49,066 bases of DNA from an uncultured Prevotella sp. (GTDB lineage Bacteria; Bacteroidota; Bacteroidia; Bacteroidales; Bacteroidaceae), in the NCBI GenBank assembly GCA_944320105.1, contig CALUGA010000018.1, positions 1 to 49,066 on the forward strand, in the 5' to 3' direction. Each line of letters opens with the position of its first letter. The first letter of the stretch is position 1. The position numbers and the translations under genes were made by a program. Positions 26,289 to 35,705 of the stretch are shown here, one piece after another. The notes under the pieces are model-generated. The model worked only from the letters and a program-made list of their open reading frames with translations. It made no database searches and was not told the DNA's origin.

Positions 26289-28040
26289 CTAATTGCGATT
26301 GTAAATATCATTATTATTGTAAGCCGGGTTCTGCCTCAAGTTGGAGTTGGCCTGCATCTCCGAAAGATAAACAGGGAAATAGAGCATCGGCTCACGACTG
26401 ACTTTATACCTCGCGGAAGAATTACCCTTACGCACCATATAGTCGAGCATACCGGAATAATTCTCCACCGGATAAGAGTCGATGGTGGCGTTGCCAATGA
26501 TTTCGCTCATTGTCTTGGTAGCATCAACACCCGACACATGGCGATAGTTGTAGCGCACGAGGTCGAACCAACGCTTGCCCTCAAAGCACAACTCACGCAG
26601 ACGCTCATCGAGCACGAGCTGCTCCATTGCATCCTTGCCCGTTGCGGCAGCAAGGGTGTCGCCCACTGCGAATTGCGTACCGGGTTCGATGGAACGGGTA
26701 TATACGGTCTGCACGATGTCGAAAGCCTGCCCGAGCTTGGAGTCGGTATCAGACGATGCGAGCTGCACCAATGCCTCGGCCTGCATGAGCATCACATCGG
26801 TGAGACGGTAAACAATCCAGTTCTGAGCCATCTCCGAATACATATTTCCAGCCCTGTTCAAGCCGGCGGACTTGCTTGCTTTCCTATTTGCAGGCGTTGA
26901 CACCGAAACAACAGTCTGGTAATCAAGCATCTTGCGCACGGTCAAGGCAGCACCCTCAGTGCCAGTTCCCACATCAAAGCAGCTCTCCCAAAAACGGTAG
27001 TCGTTCTGCGAGATGAAGGCATTGCCCTCGGCTGCCTCGCCAAAAACAGAAGACGCCGGTTCGAGCAAACCTGCCTGGCGGTTATTTTCGTATGACCAGT
27101 ACATCGTTGAAAGGCCGGTGTTGTAGCCTGCCGCAGCAGTGTTCATTGGCAGCTCGAAGATGCTTTCCTGCGAATTGCCGAGGGAGAATATCTCTATATA
27201 AGCCTCAGCGCCATCAATAAGGGGATAGTCAGTGCGACCGGAAGCAATCATTTCATTCTGGTAAACCTGCTTCTTGGAGTCGATAACAGCCTGGCAGTGG
27301 TCCACGCAGCTCTGGTAGTCAGCAGCGGAGTGAGTCATGGAAGCCCTCCAGAGGTAGACATCGGCCAGTATGGCATTGATGGCATCGCGGTTAATAAGGC
27401 CACAGCGGCGCCAATCGGCATAGCCACTGGGCGAAAGGGGAGCCTCAAGAGCTTCATTAAGGTCGGCAATGCAGCGGTCGAGCACCACAGCCGGAGCCGA
27501 CTGAGGCAAGTTCATGTCCTGGCTGCTGTTGAAGTAAGCCGACGGCACATACGGCACATCGCGGAAAGCGCGCACAAGGTAGAAGTAAGCCAAAGCCCTG
27601 AGCGCAAGCATCTGCGAGCGGTCGGTGAGATAAGTAGACTCGGTGTACGAAGGGTCGTTCTGCATCACCTGCGGAGCCTTCTCAATCACCTGGCTGCAAC
27701 GGTTGATTACCGTGTAGAGCGAAGCCCAGTTGGCATAAACATTCTGGTTGTCCATGTTGCCGAGCACCATCTCCTCAAGGTTATCATAAGCATCGTTGCC
27801 GTTGATGATGATTGACGCCGTGGGGTTAAGCTCCTCAGAGCGTGCAGACCCCCACACGATGAAACGCTGTATGACATCGCTCGTGGTCATGGCCTTGTAA
27901 GCGCCGGCCACCATCATCGAGACGTCGTTGCGGGTTTTCCAATAGTCCTCCTCGACTATCATGTCGTCGGGCAGCACCTGAGTGTCAATACACGAGGCCA
28001 TGAGCAACCCTGACAAAGCGCATAAAATATATTTTTTCAT
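26289..28040 (-). CDS. SusD-1, RagB/SusD family outer-membrane glycan-binding lipoprotein
   Basis: The 583-residue lipoprotein has lipobox LLMASC (C17). It opens with IDTQVLPDD and VEEDYWKTRNDV, the classic start of RagB/SusD proteins. Helical repeat segments include QMLALRALAYFYLVRAFRDVPYV, a strong SusD signature, and AINAILADVYLWRA. The C-terminal block is LDERLRELCFEGKRWFDLVRY, and the protein ends with YFPVYLSEMQANSNLRQNPAY, the usual C-terminal pattern. It follows SusC-1 by 32 bp and should cap that porin. This is closer to canonical SusD than SusD-2. Ligand inferred from neighbours only. Confidence 0.96.
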   Translation of the reverse strand: MKKYILCALSGLLMASCIDTQVLPDDMIVEEDYWKTRNDVSMMVAGAYKAMTTSDVIQRFIVWGSARSEELNPTASIIINGNDAYDNLEEMVLGNMDNQNVYANWASLYTVINRCSQVIEKAPQVMQNDPSYTESTYLTDRSQMLALRALAYFYLVRAFRDVPYVPSAYFNSSQDMNLPQSAPAVVLDRCIADLNEALEAPLSPSGYADWRRCGLINRDAINAILADVYLWRASMTHSAADYQSCVDHCQAVIDSKKQVYQNEMIASGRTDYPLIDGAEAYIEIFSLGNSQESIFELPMNTAAAGYNTGLSTMYWSYENNRQAGLLEPASSVFGEAAEGNAFISQNDYRFWESCFDVGTGTEGAALTVRKMLDYQTVVSVSTPANRKASKSAGLNRAGNMYSEMAQNWIVYRLTDVMLMQAEALVQLASSDTDSKLGQAFDIVQTVYTRSIEPGTQFAVGDTLAAATGKDAMEQLVLDERLRELCFEGKRWFDLVRYNYRHVSGVDATKTMSEIIGNATIDSYPVENYSGMLDYMVRKGNSSARYKVSREPMLYFPVYLSEMQANSNLRQNPAYNNNDIYNRN

Positions 28041-28072
28041 AATCGTAAACTCTTTCAGTAAGTGAAAAGCAT

Positions 28073-31000
28073 TTAGAACGAAACATTCAGACCCACGGTG
28101 AACGACTTGGAGCGCGGCGTATTGGAGCTGTCGGTGGCGTAGCTGTAGCCATCAACAGAGTGCTCCGGGTCGGTACCGCTGTACTTCGTCCAAGTGAAGA
28201 GGTTGTTGCCCGAAACATAGATGCTCAGCGCATTAAGACCGATGGGCTTCAAGAGCTTAGCCGGAACCCTGTAGGTGAGCTGGAAGTACTGGAAGCGCAC
28301 GAATCCGGCATCCTCCACGTAGCGGTCGCTGCCAAGGTAGTTGTAGGCAGAGGTAGTGCCGTACATTGCGCGAGGCATAGGCGTAACGTCGCCATCCTTG
28401 CGCCAGCGGTAGTTGACGGCAGCGGTCTGGTTGAACGAGCCAGACATGTTCTGCAGGTTCATACGCGCCTGGTTAACAACCTTGAAGCCGAAGCGATAGT
28501 TGAAGTTGGTGCGCAGAGTCCAGTTGCCGTAAGACATTGTTATGCCGAAACCACCCTGCACCTTAGGCATGGAGTTGCCGAGGTAAACGATGTCAAGCTC
28601 GTTGATCTCACCATCGTGGTTGATGTCCTCATAAATGGCGTCACCGCCCTGGAACTGGTAGTTGGTGCTGGAATAGTCGAACACCATGCGCTTAGGCGTA
28701 CCGTCGCTGTTCATGATGACACGGCCATTGGCGTCGCGGGCCACAGGGAAGGTCTGACCCTTTGACAGGCGCGAGTTGATTTCGTTCTCAAAGGTAGCAG
28801 CATCCCAGTTGTTCTCGGTTGCGAGGTTGGTAAGATACTCGTAAGTGTACTGGTAAACGCCCTGGTAACGGAGACCGTAGATGGAGCCGAGCGGGTTGCC
28901 CACCTGCACACGGGAGAGGTAAGAGCCGTTTTTCCTGTCCCACTCAGTGTTGAGCGAAGCCAGCACCGACTCGTCCATCTCGGTAAGCTCGTTGTAGTTC
29001 TGTGCAACGTTGAGGTTGGCGCTCAGGCGGAACTTGCCTTTCTTCACGATGTCGTTGAAGTTGAGGTTAAGCTCCCATCCCTCGTTGGTCATGGCACCTA
29101 CGTTGGCGTATGCCAGCTGTGCGTAACCCGAAGTAGAAGGTATGTTTACCTTCTCCATGAGCAGGTCGGTGGTCTTCTTGTAGTAATATTCGAACTCGGC
29201 CTCAATCTTGTCGTCGAACAAACCGAGGTTGAAACCAAGGTTGTAGCTATTGGTAGTCTCCCACTTGAGGTCGTCGAGCTTCATCTGCGTCATGACGGCA
29301 GCCTGCATGTCGCCACCGTAAGAGCCATTGCCCGTGATGTTGTACGACTCATAATAGATGGAGCCTTTGTTCGGGGTGTTACCCACCATACCCCAGCTGG
29401 GGCGGAAGGCGAGCATGGACACCACCTTGCGCAGCGGCTTCATGAACGGCTCGTCGATGATGTTCCAACGGAACGACACACTGGGGAAGTAAGCCCACTT
29501 GTGAGCCGGACCGAAGCGCGAGTCACCATCGGCACGTACCGAAACGCCGAGGTTATAGCGGCTCTTGTAAGAGAAGTGGCTGTTGAAGCTCCAGTTCTGC
29601 CAGCGATCCTTGCTCGTGGCGCTCGAAGCGCTAAGCACGTAGGAGTTGACCGTTGACGAGGTGATGCCGGTAGGCAGGTGAGCGATGCTCTCAGTCTGTG
29701 AGTCGCCATTAGACGAATACGTCTGGTAGCGGAAGCGCATGGTAGCCGTCCAGTCCTCGTTCTTGAAGTAAGGAGTGAAGGTGAGGTCGTTGGTAACGGT
29801 GATACCCATGCGGTTCTCCTCGGTATTGCCGGAGCGGTTGTAGTTGTCGTTATTCCACGACTCCTTGATCAGCTCGCCCGGCCAGTAGCTCGGAGCACTC
29901 TTGGCATAGATGTCGAAGTAAACATCGCCACGGTAAGTGAGGCGGCTCTTGCCCTCCTCGGTGCCGAGCAGCTCGTACTGCAGGCTGAAGTCTGGCGTGA
30001 TGCGGTAAGTGTTCTCCTCTGCCCACGACAAGTTGGCCACGGCCACAGGGTTGCCCTCCTCCTGGATGTCCTTAAGCTCATCGTTGGTGGTGGTGGTCTT
30101 GTTCATGATGTAGTAGTCGGAGAGGTCGTTACCATTACCGTCCTGGCGGTAGATGCTCATGTTAGGAGCCATGTGCTGCGCACGGGCCAGGATGTTCTTG
30201 TCGTAGTTCTTGATGTTGTTGGTGTAAGTGAAACCAAAGTTGGTAGAGAACTTGATTCGGTCGCTCACGAAATAGTCGAGCACGAGACGGGTGGTGAAGC
30301 GGTTGAGGGTTTGCTTGATGATGGTACCCGTCTGGTGGTCATAGCCTGCAGAGATGCGGAAGTTGGCCTTCTCGCCACCACCGGTGAGGTTGATGGAGTG
30401 GCTGTGCGACTGTCCGAACTGCGTAACGGCGTCCACCCAGTCGGTGTTGTTGTTCCAGTTCTCGTAGTCGGCCCATGCGCGGTTATAGTTAAGCTCATTG
30501 ATGTTGGTGGTGGCATCCGAACGCTGCGAGGGGTTATAGATGGCCTCCTTCATGAGCATGGTATAGTCGTCACCGCTGAGCAGGTCGTAACCCTCGGGCT
30601 GCCAGCTGCCGGTGAACTTATAAGTATATGACACGCGCGTCTTGCCGCGGGCACCACGCTTGAGCTTGATCTCGATAACACCGTTGGCACCTCGCGAACC
30701 GTACATGGCTGTAGATGCGGCGTCCTTGAGCACGGTGATGCTGGCGATATCGTCAACGTTCACCGAAAGCATTGAGGCGTAGCTCTCCTCGTTGGCATCC
30801 TCAGCGGAGAAGTCGTCGGGGGTATCGAAGATCTGGTCGTCAACGACGATGAGCGGCTCCTTGTTTCCGGTGATTGACGACACACCACGCAGGCGCATGG
30901 TAGTACCCGAACCAAGGTTACCAGAGTTGGCCACGATGTCGAGACCGGCAATCTTACCCTGCAAAGCCTCGTCGGCACTGGTAAAGGAAAGGCCCTCCAC

Positions 31001-31417
31001 GTCTTCCATGTTCATGGTCTGCTGCGCAACGGAAACCTCGCGCTTTGGAATGGACAGACCGCCAGAGCTTGAACGGCGGCGCGACGTTACAGTTACCTCC
31101 TTGACGGTGGTCTGCGACTCGCCGAGCTTGATGTTGAAGCGGGTCTTGGCACCGATAGGCACCGACACGGGCTTGGAACCGACGTAAGAGACGGTGAGCC
31201 TGTTCTTGTTGTTCTTCACAACCATGGTAAAGTTACCGTTGACGTCGGTGACGGCAGCGGTGACGATACGGTTGCTGGCATCGCGTTCAACGACGTTAGC
31301 CATCATCACCGGGCCAAAGGCATCGGTCACCGTACCGGAGATACGTTGCCCTTGGGCAAAGGCGGCCTGCACCATGACAAGCAGCAAGGCCGTAAGCATA
31401 AACTTTATTCTTGGCAT
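28073..31417 (-). CDS. SusC-1, TonB-dependent outer-membrane glycan importer
   Basis: The 1114-residue protein has a signal peptide (MPRIKFMLTALLLVMVQAAFAQ). The carboxypeptidase-D-like domain is at about 24-105, beginning ISGTVTDAFGPVMMANV. The plug carries LQGKIAGLDIVANSG, MRLRGVSSITGNKEPLIVVD and ITVLKDAASTAMYGSRGANGVIEI, the best-known SusC family block. The rest is a beta-barrel ending SKSFTVGLNVSF. It would import oligosaccharides using TonB energy, together with SusD-1. It lies 43 bp after the four-domain FAS1 gene and 32 bp before SusD-1, all in one operon. No STN domain, so not a sigma-regulating receptor. Confidence 0.96.
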   Translation of the reverse strand: MPRIKFMLTALLLVMVQAAFAQGQRISGTVTDAFGPVMMANVVERDASNRIVTAAVTDVNGNFTMVVKNNKNRLTVSYVGSKPVSVPIGAKTRFNIKLGESQTTVKEVTVTSRRRSSSGGLSIPKREVSVAQQTMNMEDVEGLSFTSADEALQGKIAGLDIVANSGNLGSGTTMRLRGVSSITGNKEPLIVVDDQIFDTPDDFSAEDANEESYASMLSVNVDDIASITVLKDAASTAMYGSRGANGVIEIKLKRGARGKTRVSYTYKFTGSWQPEGYDLLSGDDYTMLMKEAIYNPSQRSDATTNINELNYNRAWADYENWNNNTDWVDAVTQFGQSHSHSINLTGGGEKANFRISAGYDHQTGTIIKQTLNRFTTRLVLDYFVSDRIKFSTNFGFTYTNNIKNYDKNILARAQHMAPNMSIYRQDGNGNDLSDYYIMNKTTTTNDELKDIQEEGNPVAVANLSWAEENTYRITPDFSLQYELLGTEEGKSRLTYRGDVYFDIYAKSAPSYWPGELIKESWNNDNYNRSGNTEENRMGITVTNDLTFTPYFKNEDWTATMRFRYQTYSSNGDSQTESIAHLPTGITSSTVNSYVLSASSATSKDRWQNWSFNSHFSYKSRYNLGVSVRADGDSRFGPAHKWAYFPSVSFRWNIIDEPFMKPLRKVVSMLAFRPSWGMVGNTPNKGSIYYESYNITGNGSYGGDMQAAVMTQMKLDDLKWETTNSYNLGFNLGLFDDKIEAEFEYYYKKTTDLLMEKVNIPSTSGYAQLAYANVGAMTNEGWELNLNFNDIVKKGKFRLSANLNVAQNYNELTEMDESVLASLNTEWDRKNGSYLSRVQVGNPLGSIYGLRYQGVYQYTYEYLTNLATENNWDAATFENEINSRLSKGQTFPVARDANGRVIMNSDGTPKRMVFDYSSTNYQFQGGDAIYEDINHDGEINELDIVYLGNSMPKVQGGFGITMSYGNWTLRTNFNYRFGFKVVNQARMNLQNMSGSFNQTAAVNYRWRKDGDVTPMPRAMYGTTSAYNYLGSDRYVEDAGFVRFQYFQLTYRVPAKLLKPIGLNALSIYVSGNNLFTWTKYSGTDPEHSVDGYSYATDSSNTPRSKSFTVGLNVSF

Positions 31418-31460
31418 AGCAGTATATTGTCTTATATTATTTTACTTGTTGCCCTTGTAA

Positions 31461-34304
31461 CTACTCGCCGAAAGCCTTGTCGAACCGCTTGTCGGCACTG
31501 TAGTAAAGAGGCTCGGACAGCTCGTGGATAACGGCAAAGGACGACGTTGTGAAATGCGTGGCCGTGGTAAGCGGATTATTGAGCAGGAAGTCGCGCGCCA
31601 TCCTGTTGGACATCATGGAGCTGTTGGCAGCGTCCACGACGTGGGTAACCCCGGCGGCGTCTACCACATTGAGCTTGTTGCCGCCTCCGGTGACGTTGAG
31701 CTTCTGGCTGATGCCAAGGTCGTCGGCGAGGAATGTGGCGAACTCGTTGTTATACTGACTGGTATACACAGTCTGGTCGGCGTAGATTGATATGCGCTGG
31801 AAGTGGTAGCGTATGAAGTCGGCTATTACACCGAGGCTCTTGCGCACGGAGTCCATGGCCCACTGATCCTCAGAGTGGTATTCATACCAGTTCTCAATCT
31901 TGGCGCGGTCGGGCAATCCATTGGCGTATGCTATGCGCATTGCGTCGTTGTTAGGCACGTAAACGGTATAGTTGTAAGTATTGAAGAAACTAACGTTCTG
32001 GTCGAGGCACTTCGACTCTTCAGAAGTGAACACCCTGTATTGGTCGCTCTCGTTGATACCGGTAGTGCTGCTGGTTGAGGTATTGATGCCGGCCCATTCA
32101 AGCAGGTCGGTGTTGCTCACCATGTCGCAGAGGGTGAAGAACTCGGAGAACTTGTCGGACTCGTACGCCTCGCCATCGGGGTTGCCCTCGGCGCCGGCGT
32201 TCTCCTTCATCACCTTATATACACTCTCCACCGGCCCTTGTATGATGCGGTCAATCTGGTAGGTGTTTCCGTTGTCCTGCGGGAACGCCTGCTCAATGTT
32301 CGACGCAGTATAGCCGTTGTTTATCTGGGCGCCGCTGAGCACCTGCGCACCCACGCCGTTGCCTGTTACCATGATTTCGCCACCATGCTTGGTCTTGTAG
32401 TACTTGTTACCGCCAATCTCAGACATACGGTTGTCGTCAGAGTTGAGCACGATGGTGTGGTAATTAAGGATGTCAGTGAGCTGCGCTGTGACAATAGCCG
32501 TCACACTCTCTGAAGCAGTGAAGCCTGCACCGGGCGTAATGACGGGGGTAGAGTCGTTGGGGTTAACGATGGTATTGGTCTCGGGATCCCATTCAAACGT
32601 AGACACGCCGATGTTGGGGCGCAGACTGCTATAATAATAATGGTATGCCAGCGGCGTAGAGCTGCCCGTATGGCCGAGCGAGGCGGGGTCGATGTAATAG
32701 AAGTCGAACGCCTGATCGGACGGCAGGAAGAGGGCGAACTTGGCTTGCATTGCCTGAAGGTAAGCATAGTAGTCAAGGCTTATGGTGAGGACAGTATTGT
32801 CAGACCTGTTGGTGATGGCCCAGTTGGCTACCTTCATGTTGTTCTTGATGCGGGCCGGGGCCGACACGGCGCTGAGGCTCACAGGGGGAATCATATTCTG
32901 GAGTCGGTAAATCACGCCGTTGTTGGCTATGCTGATATCGTAGCCTTCGCCATCGGCAGAAGGCCTGAGGTCGGATTCAGACAGCCCCATGATGTCGCCA
33001 ACGTCGTTGGTGACGGTGGAAAACTTGCTCGGAACTGTGTTGGCAAACGATGCCTTCATGAGGTTCGAAAGCAGCGGAGTCACCAAATCAAGAGGTATGG
33101 AGTCGATGTTTTGCTCAAGGTTTGCCACATTGTTTTCAACAACGGCATTCTCCTCAATGATAGACTTGCCGCTACCCTCGAGGAAATATTTCTTAAGGGC
33201 CTCGTCGTCAGGCACAAACATTGCAGCTATGCCAAGGACGGAAACATCCATGGTAGTAGATGTGGCGTTCTCGGCATAGGCATTCCAACCCGGGTCGAAA
33301 GGTAGACGCTCGTTATCACTGAACCTGCTGTTATGGGAGAACGCGGCACCCTGCGAGTTAGTGCTGGCGTAGCGCACCTCATAGATGGAGTCGGGAGCCG
33401 GGCGTCCGTTCTGCAATGCCCAGTCCTGATAGTCGCTGGTGACCTGGGCGTTATATACAGGCACGGCAAAGCGGTCGAGCATACGGCTGAAGAGGGAGAA
33501 ATTGGGGTTGTTCTTGATTACCTGAGCCATGTTGCCGGGCTGCGTAACCACGTCCTCCACCTGATGTATGTATCCGTTCTGGCAGGTCACGTCGGGCACG
33601 ATGACCTTGTTGCGGAATATATAGGTGGAGGTGCCGTCGTATGCCTGGCCTACAAGTTTGGAGAAATCGCTCTCTTCGCCAGTGGTGGTGATGGAGTGGG
33701 AAAGCATGTAGTCCCTCGTCAAGTGAACCATCATTGGCGTAGTGGCGTCGTTGACGGTGTAGATGCCCTTGGAGTCGAACTCGCGCCAATATGGATTATT
33801 GGGATAGAGTGCCGACGGCATGAACACATGGCTCACAGAGTCGATGACGTTAAGGTTTGTGGCATGCTTGATGGCAGCACCGCGCGAAAGTCCGTCCTGC
33901 CCGTTGTTGGCGTTGGAGAGGAGGCTGGTGAGCAGCGCGTTGTCGAGCATCGACGAATAAAGCAGTTGCTTCTTCTGCGACTCAGTGAGCTGTTCGTAGC
34001 TCGTAACGCCGTAGGGATTGTTGCCGTTCTCGAAGAACCGCTCGAAAGCCTCGTCGTTGGCCGGGAACACGGTCTTGCTACCGGTGCGGTTGAGTGTCTC
34101 GGCATATCCGAGGTCGTCAATAAGCCTGAGGTAAGTCTTGAACGTACCCTGCAGCTGCCCGACCGAGGGATTGCTCAGCTCACTGTAGATGGTTCCACCG
34201 AGCCAGAAGGGCTTGGTGGACTCATCCACTTCCTCATTCTTGTCGATACAAGACATGAAAAGCCCTGTACAGACAAGGGAAAAACAAAAGATGAGTTTCT
34301 TCAT
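31461..34304 (-). CDS. Large fasciclin lipoprotein with about four FAS1 domains, first gene of the SusCD operon
   Basis: The 947-residue lipoprotein has lipobox FMSC (C19) and the acidic surface-export stretch IDKNEEVDE. Four FAS1-like units can be traced by paired motifs. Unit 1 has SKTVFPANDEAFERFFENG and NGYIHQVEDVV. Unit 2 has AAMFVPDDEALKKYFLEG and NGVIYRLQNMI. Unit 3 has FALFLPSDQAFDFYYID and GNTYQIDRII. Unit 4 has YTVYVPNNDAMRIAYANG and AVIHELSEPLYY. Repeated FAS1 domains are usual in adhesins; here the position at the head of a SusC/SusD operon suggests capture of polysaccharide at the surface (inference). The leader of about 80 nt begins after a consensus -7 box. No catalytic motif is visible. 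Confidence 0.86.
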   Translation of the reverse strand: MKKLIFCFSLVCTGLFMSCIDKNEEVDESTKPFWLGGTIYSELSNPSVGQLQGTFKTYLRLIDDLGYAETLNRTGSKTVFPANDEAFERFFENGNNPYGVTSYEQLTESQKKQLLYSSMLDNALLTSLLSNANNGQDGLSRGAAIKHATNLNVIDSVSHVFMPSALYPNNPYWREFDSKGIYTVNDATTPMMVHLTRDYMLSHSITTTGEESDFSKLVGQAYDGTSTYIFRNKVIVPDVTCQNGYIHQVEDVVTQPGNMAQVIKNNPNFSLFSRMLDRFAVPVYNAQVTSDYQDWALQNGRPAPDSIYEVRYASTNSQGAAFSHNSRFSDNERLPFDPGWNAYAENATSTTMDVSVLGIAAMFVPDDEALKKYFLEGSGKSIIEENAVVENNVANLEQNIDSIPLDLVTPLLSNLMKASFANTVPSKFSTVTNDVGDIMGLSESDLRPSADGEGYDISIANNGVIYRLQNMIPPVSLSAVSAPARIKNNMKVANWAITNRSDNTVLTISLDYYAYLQAMQAKFALFLPSDQAFDFYYIDPASLGHTGSSTPLAYHYYYSSLRPNIGVSTFEWDPETNTIVNPNDSTPVITPGAGFTASESVTAIVTAQLTDILNYHTIVLNSDDNRMSEIGGNKYYKTKHGGEIMVTGNGVGAQVLSGAQINNGYTASNIEQAFPQDNGNTYQIDRIIQGPVESVYKVMKENAGAEGNPDGEAYESDKFSEFFTLCDMVSNTDLLEWAGINTSTSSTTGINESDQYRVFTSEESKCLDQNVSFFNTYNYTVYVPNNDAMRIAYANGLPDRAKIENWYEYHSEDQWAMDSVRKSLGVIADFIRYHFQRISIYADQTVYTSQYNNEFATFLADDLGISQKLNVTGGGNKLNVVDAAGVTHVVDAANSSMMSNRMARDFLLNNPLTTATHFTTSSFAVIHELSEPLYYSADKRFDKAFGE

Positions 34305-34393
34305 ACCGATTTTGTAATTATTATATTTAATTTTTAGTTATTGCTCTTCAAAGCCAATAGGCACAGAGAATCCCCTTTTTTACATATCGCTTA

Positions 34394-34401
34394 CAAAAGT
34401 A
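34394..34401 (-). promoter_or_regulatory. Candidate -7 box of the FAS1-SusC-SusD operon
   Basis: On the minus strand TACTTTTG matches TAnnTTTG. A TTTG at 34421-34418 lies 16 bp upstream, slightly closer than usual for a -33 box. Transcription would start near 34388, about 80 nt before the first gene. Confidence 0.6.
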
Positions 34402-34847
34402 GCAATTTTATGTTTCCCAAAGAAATATTTATTGTGTTTTTTTTGGGGAAAGGTGGATTTTTTGGTTCAGAAATTAAAAAATAGCAAAAAAAGTGGTACG
34501 CCCCCCAAAACTGTAAGCCTGCCAGAAAACGGCAAAACAGCATATGAGCACGGGGCAGGAATTTACTTGGATTGGCTAAACAAAAAACGCACTATATAAC
34601 GCAAACGGGCGACTATCGCCTTGTTTTGTGTAAACACCGGATAAGCATACATTGGGATTAGGCAGTGGGTGTTCACGTGCAGAGCCTCGACTCATTGTGC
34701 CTGGCGAGTGAGCGCCAACGACTCATTATGCCACAGCTTCCTTAATCACAAACTCACGCATAGAAATACAGCACAAATCAAATTCGAGTGGGAGTAAAAA
34801 TATTTCGCATCCATAAATGCAAAAGGGCTTCGCCAATAACAGCCTCA

Positions 34848-34950
34848 GCCTCAACGTGTTACAAAAGCGGACGTTTAACCATGCAAAACGTGCTGTTTTG
34901 CATTCCGAAACGGCACGTTTCACATTGCCAAAAGGCACGTATTGCAGTAT
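34848..34950. repeat. Intergenic element related to the 2.65-kb repeat (copy B)
   Basis: It shares with copy A the order CTCA-CGTGTT-CAAAA, then CGGCACGTTTCA and TTGCCAAA. It has its own dyads TGCAAAAC-GTGCT-GTTTTGCA and AAACGTGC...GCACGTTT. The similarity is patchy, as expected for diverged members of one repeat family. Confidence 0.6.
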
Positions 34951-35049
34951 GAAAACGGGCAGAGCCACTTACAGCATTGCCTTTGTAAAGTTTCCGGAAC
35001 AAATGCGCCGGAAGATACCGAGGAATTATGCATTAGCCTTTTAACTTTA

Positions 35050-35205
35050 CCGGGTCGCAGACCCGGCCTCAGAAGGCACATTCGGAATAATGGCAAGAAA
35101 TTACGCCAATCAGCCTTTTAACTTTACCGGGTCACAGACCCGGCCACAGAAGGCACAAGAAATTACGTCAATCAGCCTTTTTACTTCACCGGGTCACAGA
35201 CCCGG
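35050..35205. repeat. Three copies of palindrome CCGGGTCRCAGACCCGG
   Basis: Copies lie at 35050-35066, 35127-35143 and 35189-35205, spaced 77 and 62 bp apart. Each sits in a longer shared unit with CAGCCTTTTAACTTTA or a close variant upstream and ACAGAAGGCACA-like bases downstream. They resemble REP-type intergenic palindromes. Confidence 0.85.
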
Positions 35206-35216
35206 ACACAGACGGC

Positions 35217-35373
35217 GGCGGGTTGCAAACCCGCCACAACGTGGGAGTTAACGTGGGAGGTTACGTGGGAGTTAACGCGAAAGGTTACGTGGGAGACGAC
35301 GTGTATTCCAGATGTCCCCTACGTTCAGGCGGGTTTGCAACCCGCCTGCATCCTGTTGCGGGTTTGCAACCCG
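35217..35373. repeat. Three copies of palindrome GCGGGTTTGCAACCCGC and a tandem ACGTGGGAGTTA tract
   Basis: GGCGGGTTGCAAACCCGCC is at 35217-35235, its mirror form GGCGGGTTTGCAACCCGCC at 35327-35345, and GCGGGTTTGCAACCCGC at 35357-35373. Between the first two, 35238-35302 is a loose tandem of ACGTGGGAGTTA-like units. Confidence 0.85.
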
Positions 35374-35647
35374 CATCATACCTGTTTGTTCCACGTTCCA
35401 AAACGGTTAGCACAGCTGGAATGCGGATTCAATCAACGGCAACCGAGGAGATGCCGCATTTCTGCGGCGTAACTTCAAACAAAGCATCGGGGTTCCACAA
35501 CTGCGGGGGGCGCAGGAATGCGGCACCTCCTAAGGTAGCATCAAAAGGATACAGGAACGATGATAGCCGCAATATTTTGCGTTCCTACAAGGGGCGGACA
35601 TAAGAAGGCAGACGACAACGGGGTCTTATAGAGCCGAAATTGGGCAG

Positions 35648-35690
35648 AAAAAAAAGAAAGGCCGGGCGCACACTGGCGTCCGGCCTTTCC
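35648..35690 (-). terminator. Strong terminator after the 1512-residue PL11 protein
   Basis: The arms at 35656-35669 (GAAAGGCCGGGCGC) and 35676-35689 pair with one mismatch. On the minus strand the stem is followed by a run of eight T. It lies 16 bp past the stop codon. Confidence 0.9.
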
Positions 35691-35705
35691 GACAAACAAG
35701 AATGA

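Larger units (their letters stand above)
34305..35705. other. 1.4-kb intergenic region with promoter, palindromic repeats and no credible gene
   Basis: From left to right it has the promoter of the FAS1/SusCD operon (34394-34401), an AT-rich stretch to about 34500, nothing recognisable to about 34840, repeat copy B (34848-34950), a cluster of palindromes (35050-35373) and the PL11 terminator (35648-35690). A 126-codon open frame at 35223-35603 crosses three of the palindromes and is judged non-coding. No tRNA or small RNA gene was recognised. Confidence 0.7.

Noticed and set aside
19068-31417. SusC proteins acting as sigma/anti-sigma signalling receptors
   Set aside because: Neither SusC has a recognisable STN domain at the N-terminus, and no ECF sigma or anti-sigma gene lies nearby.
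35223-35603. 126-codon plus-strand open frame in the 1.4-kb gap
   Set aside because: It runs through three palindromes and a tandem repeat, its composition follows those repeats, and no family or signal is visible.
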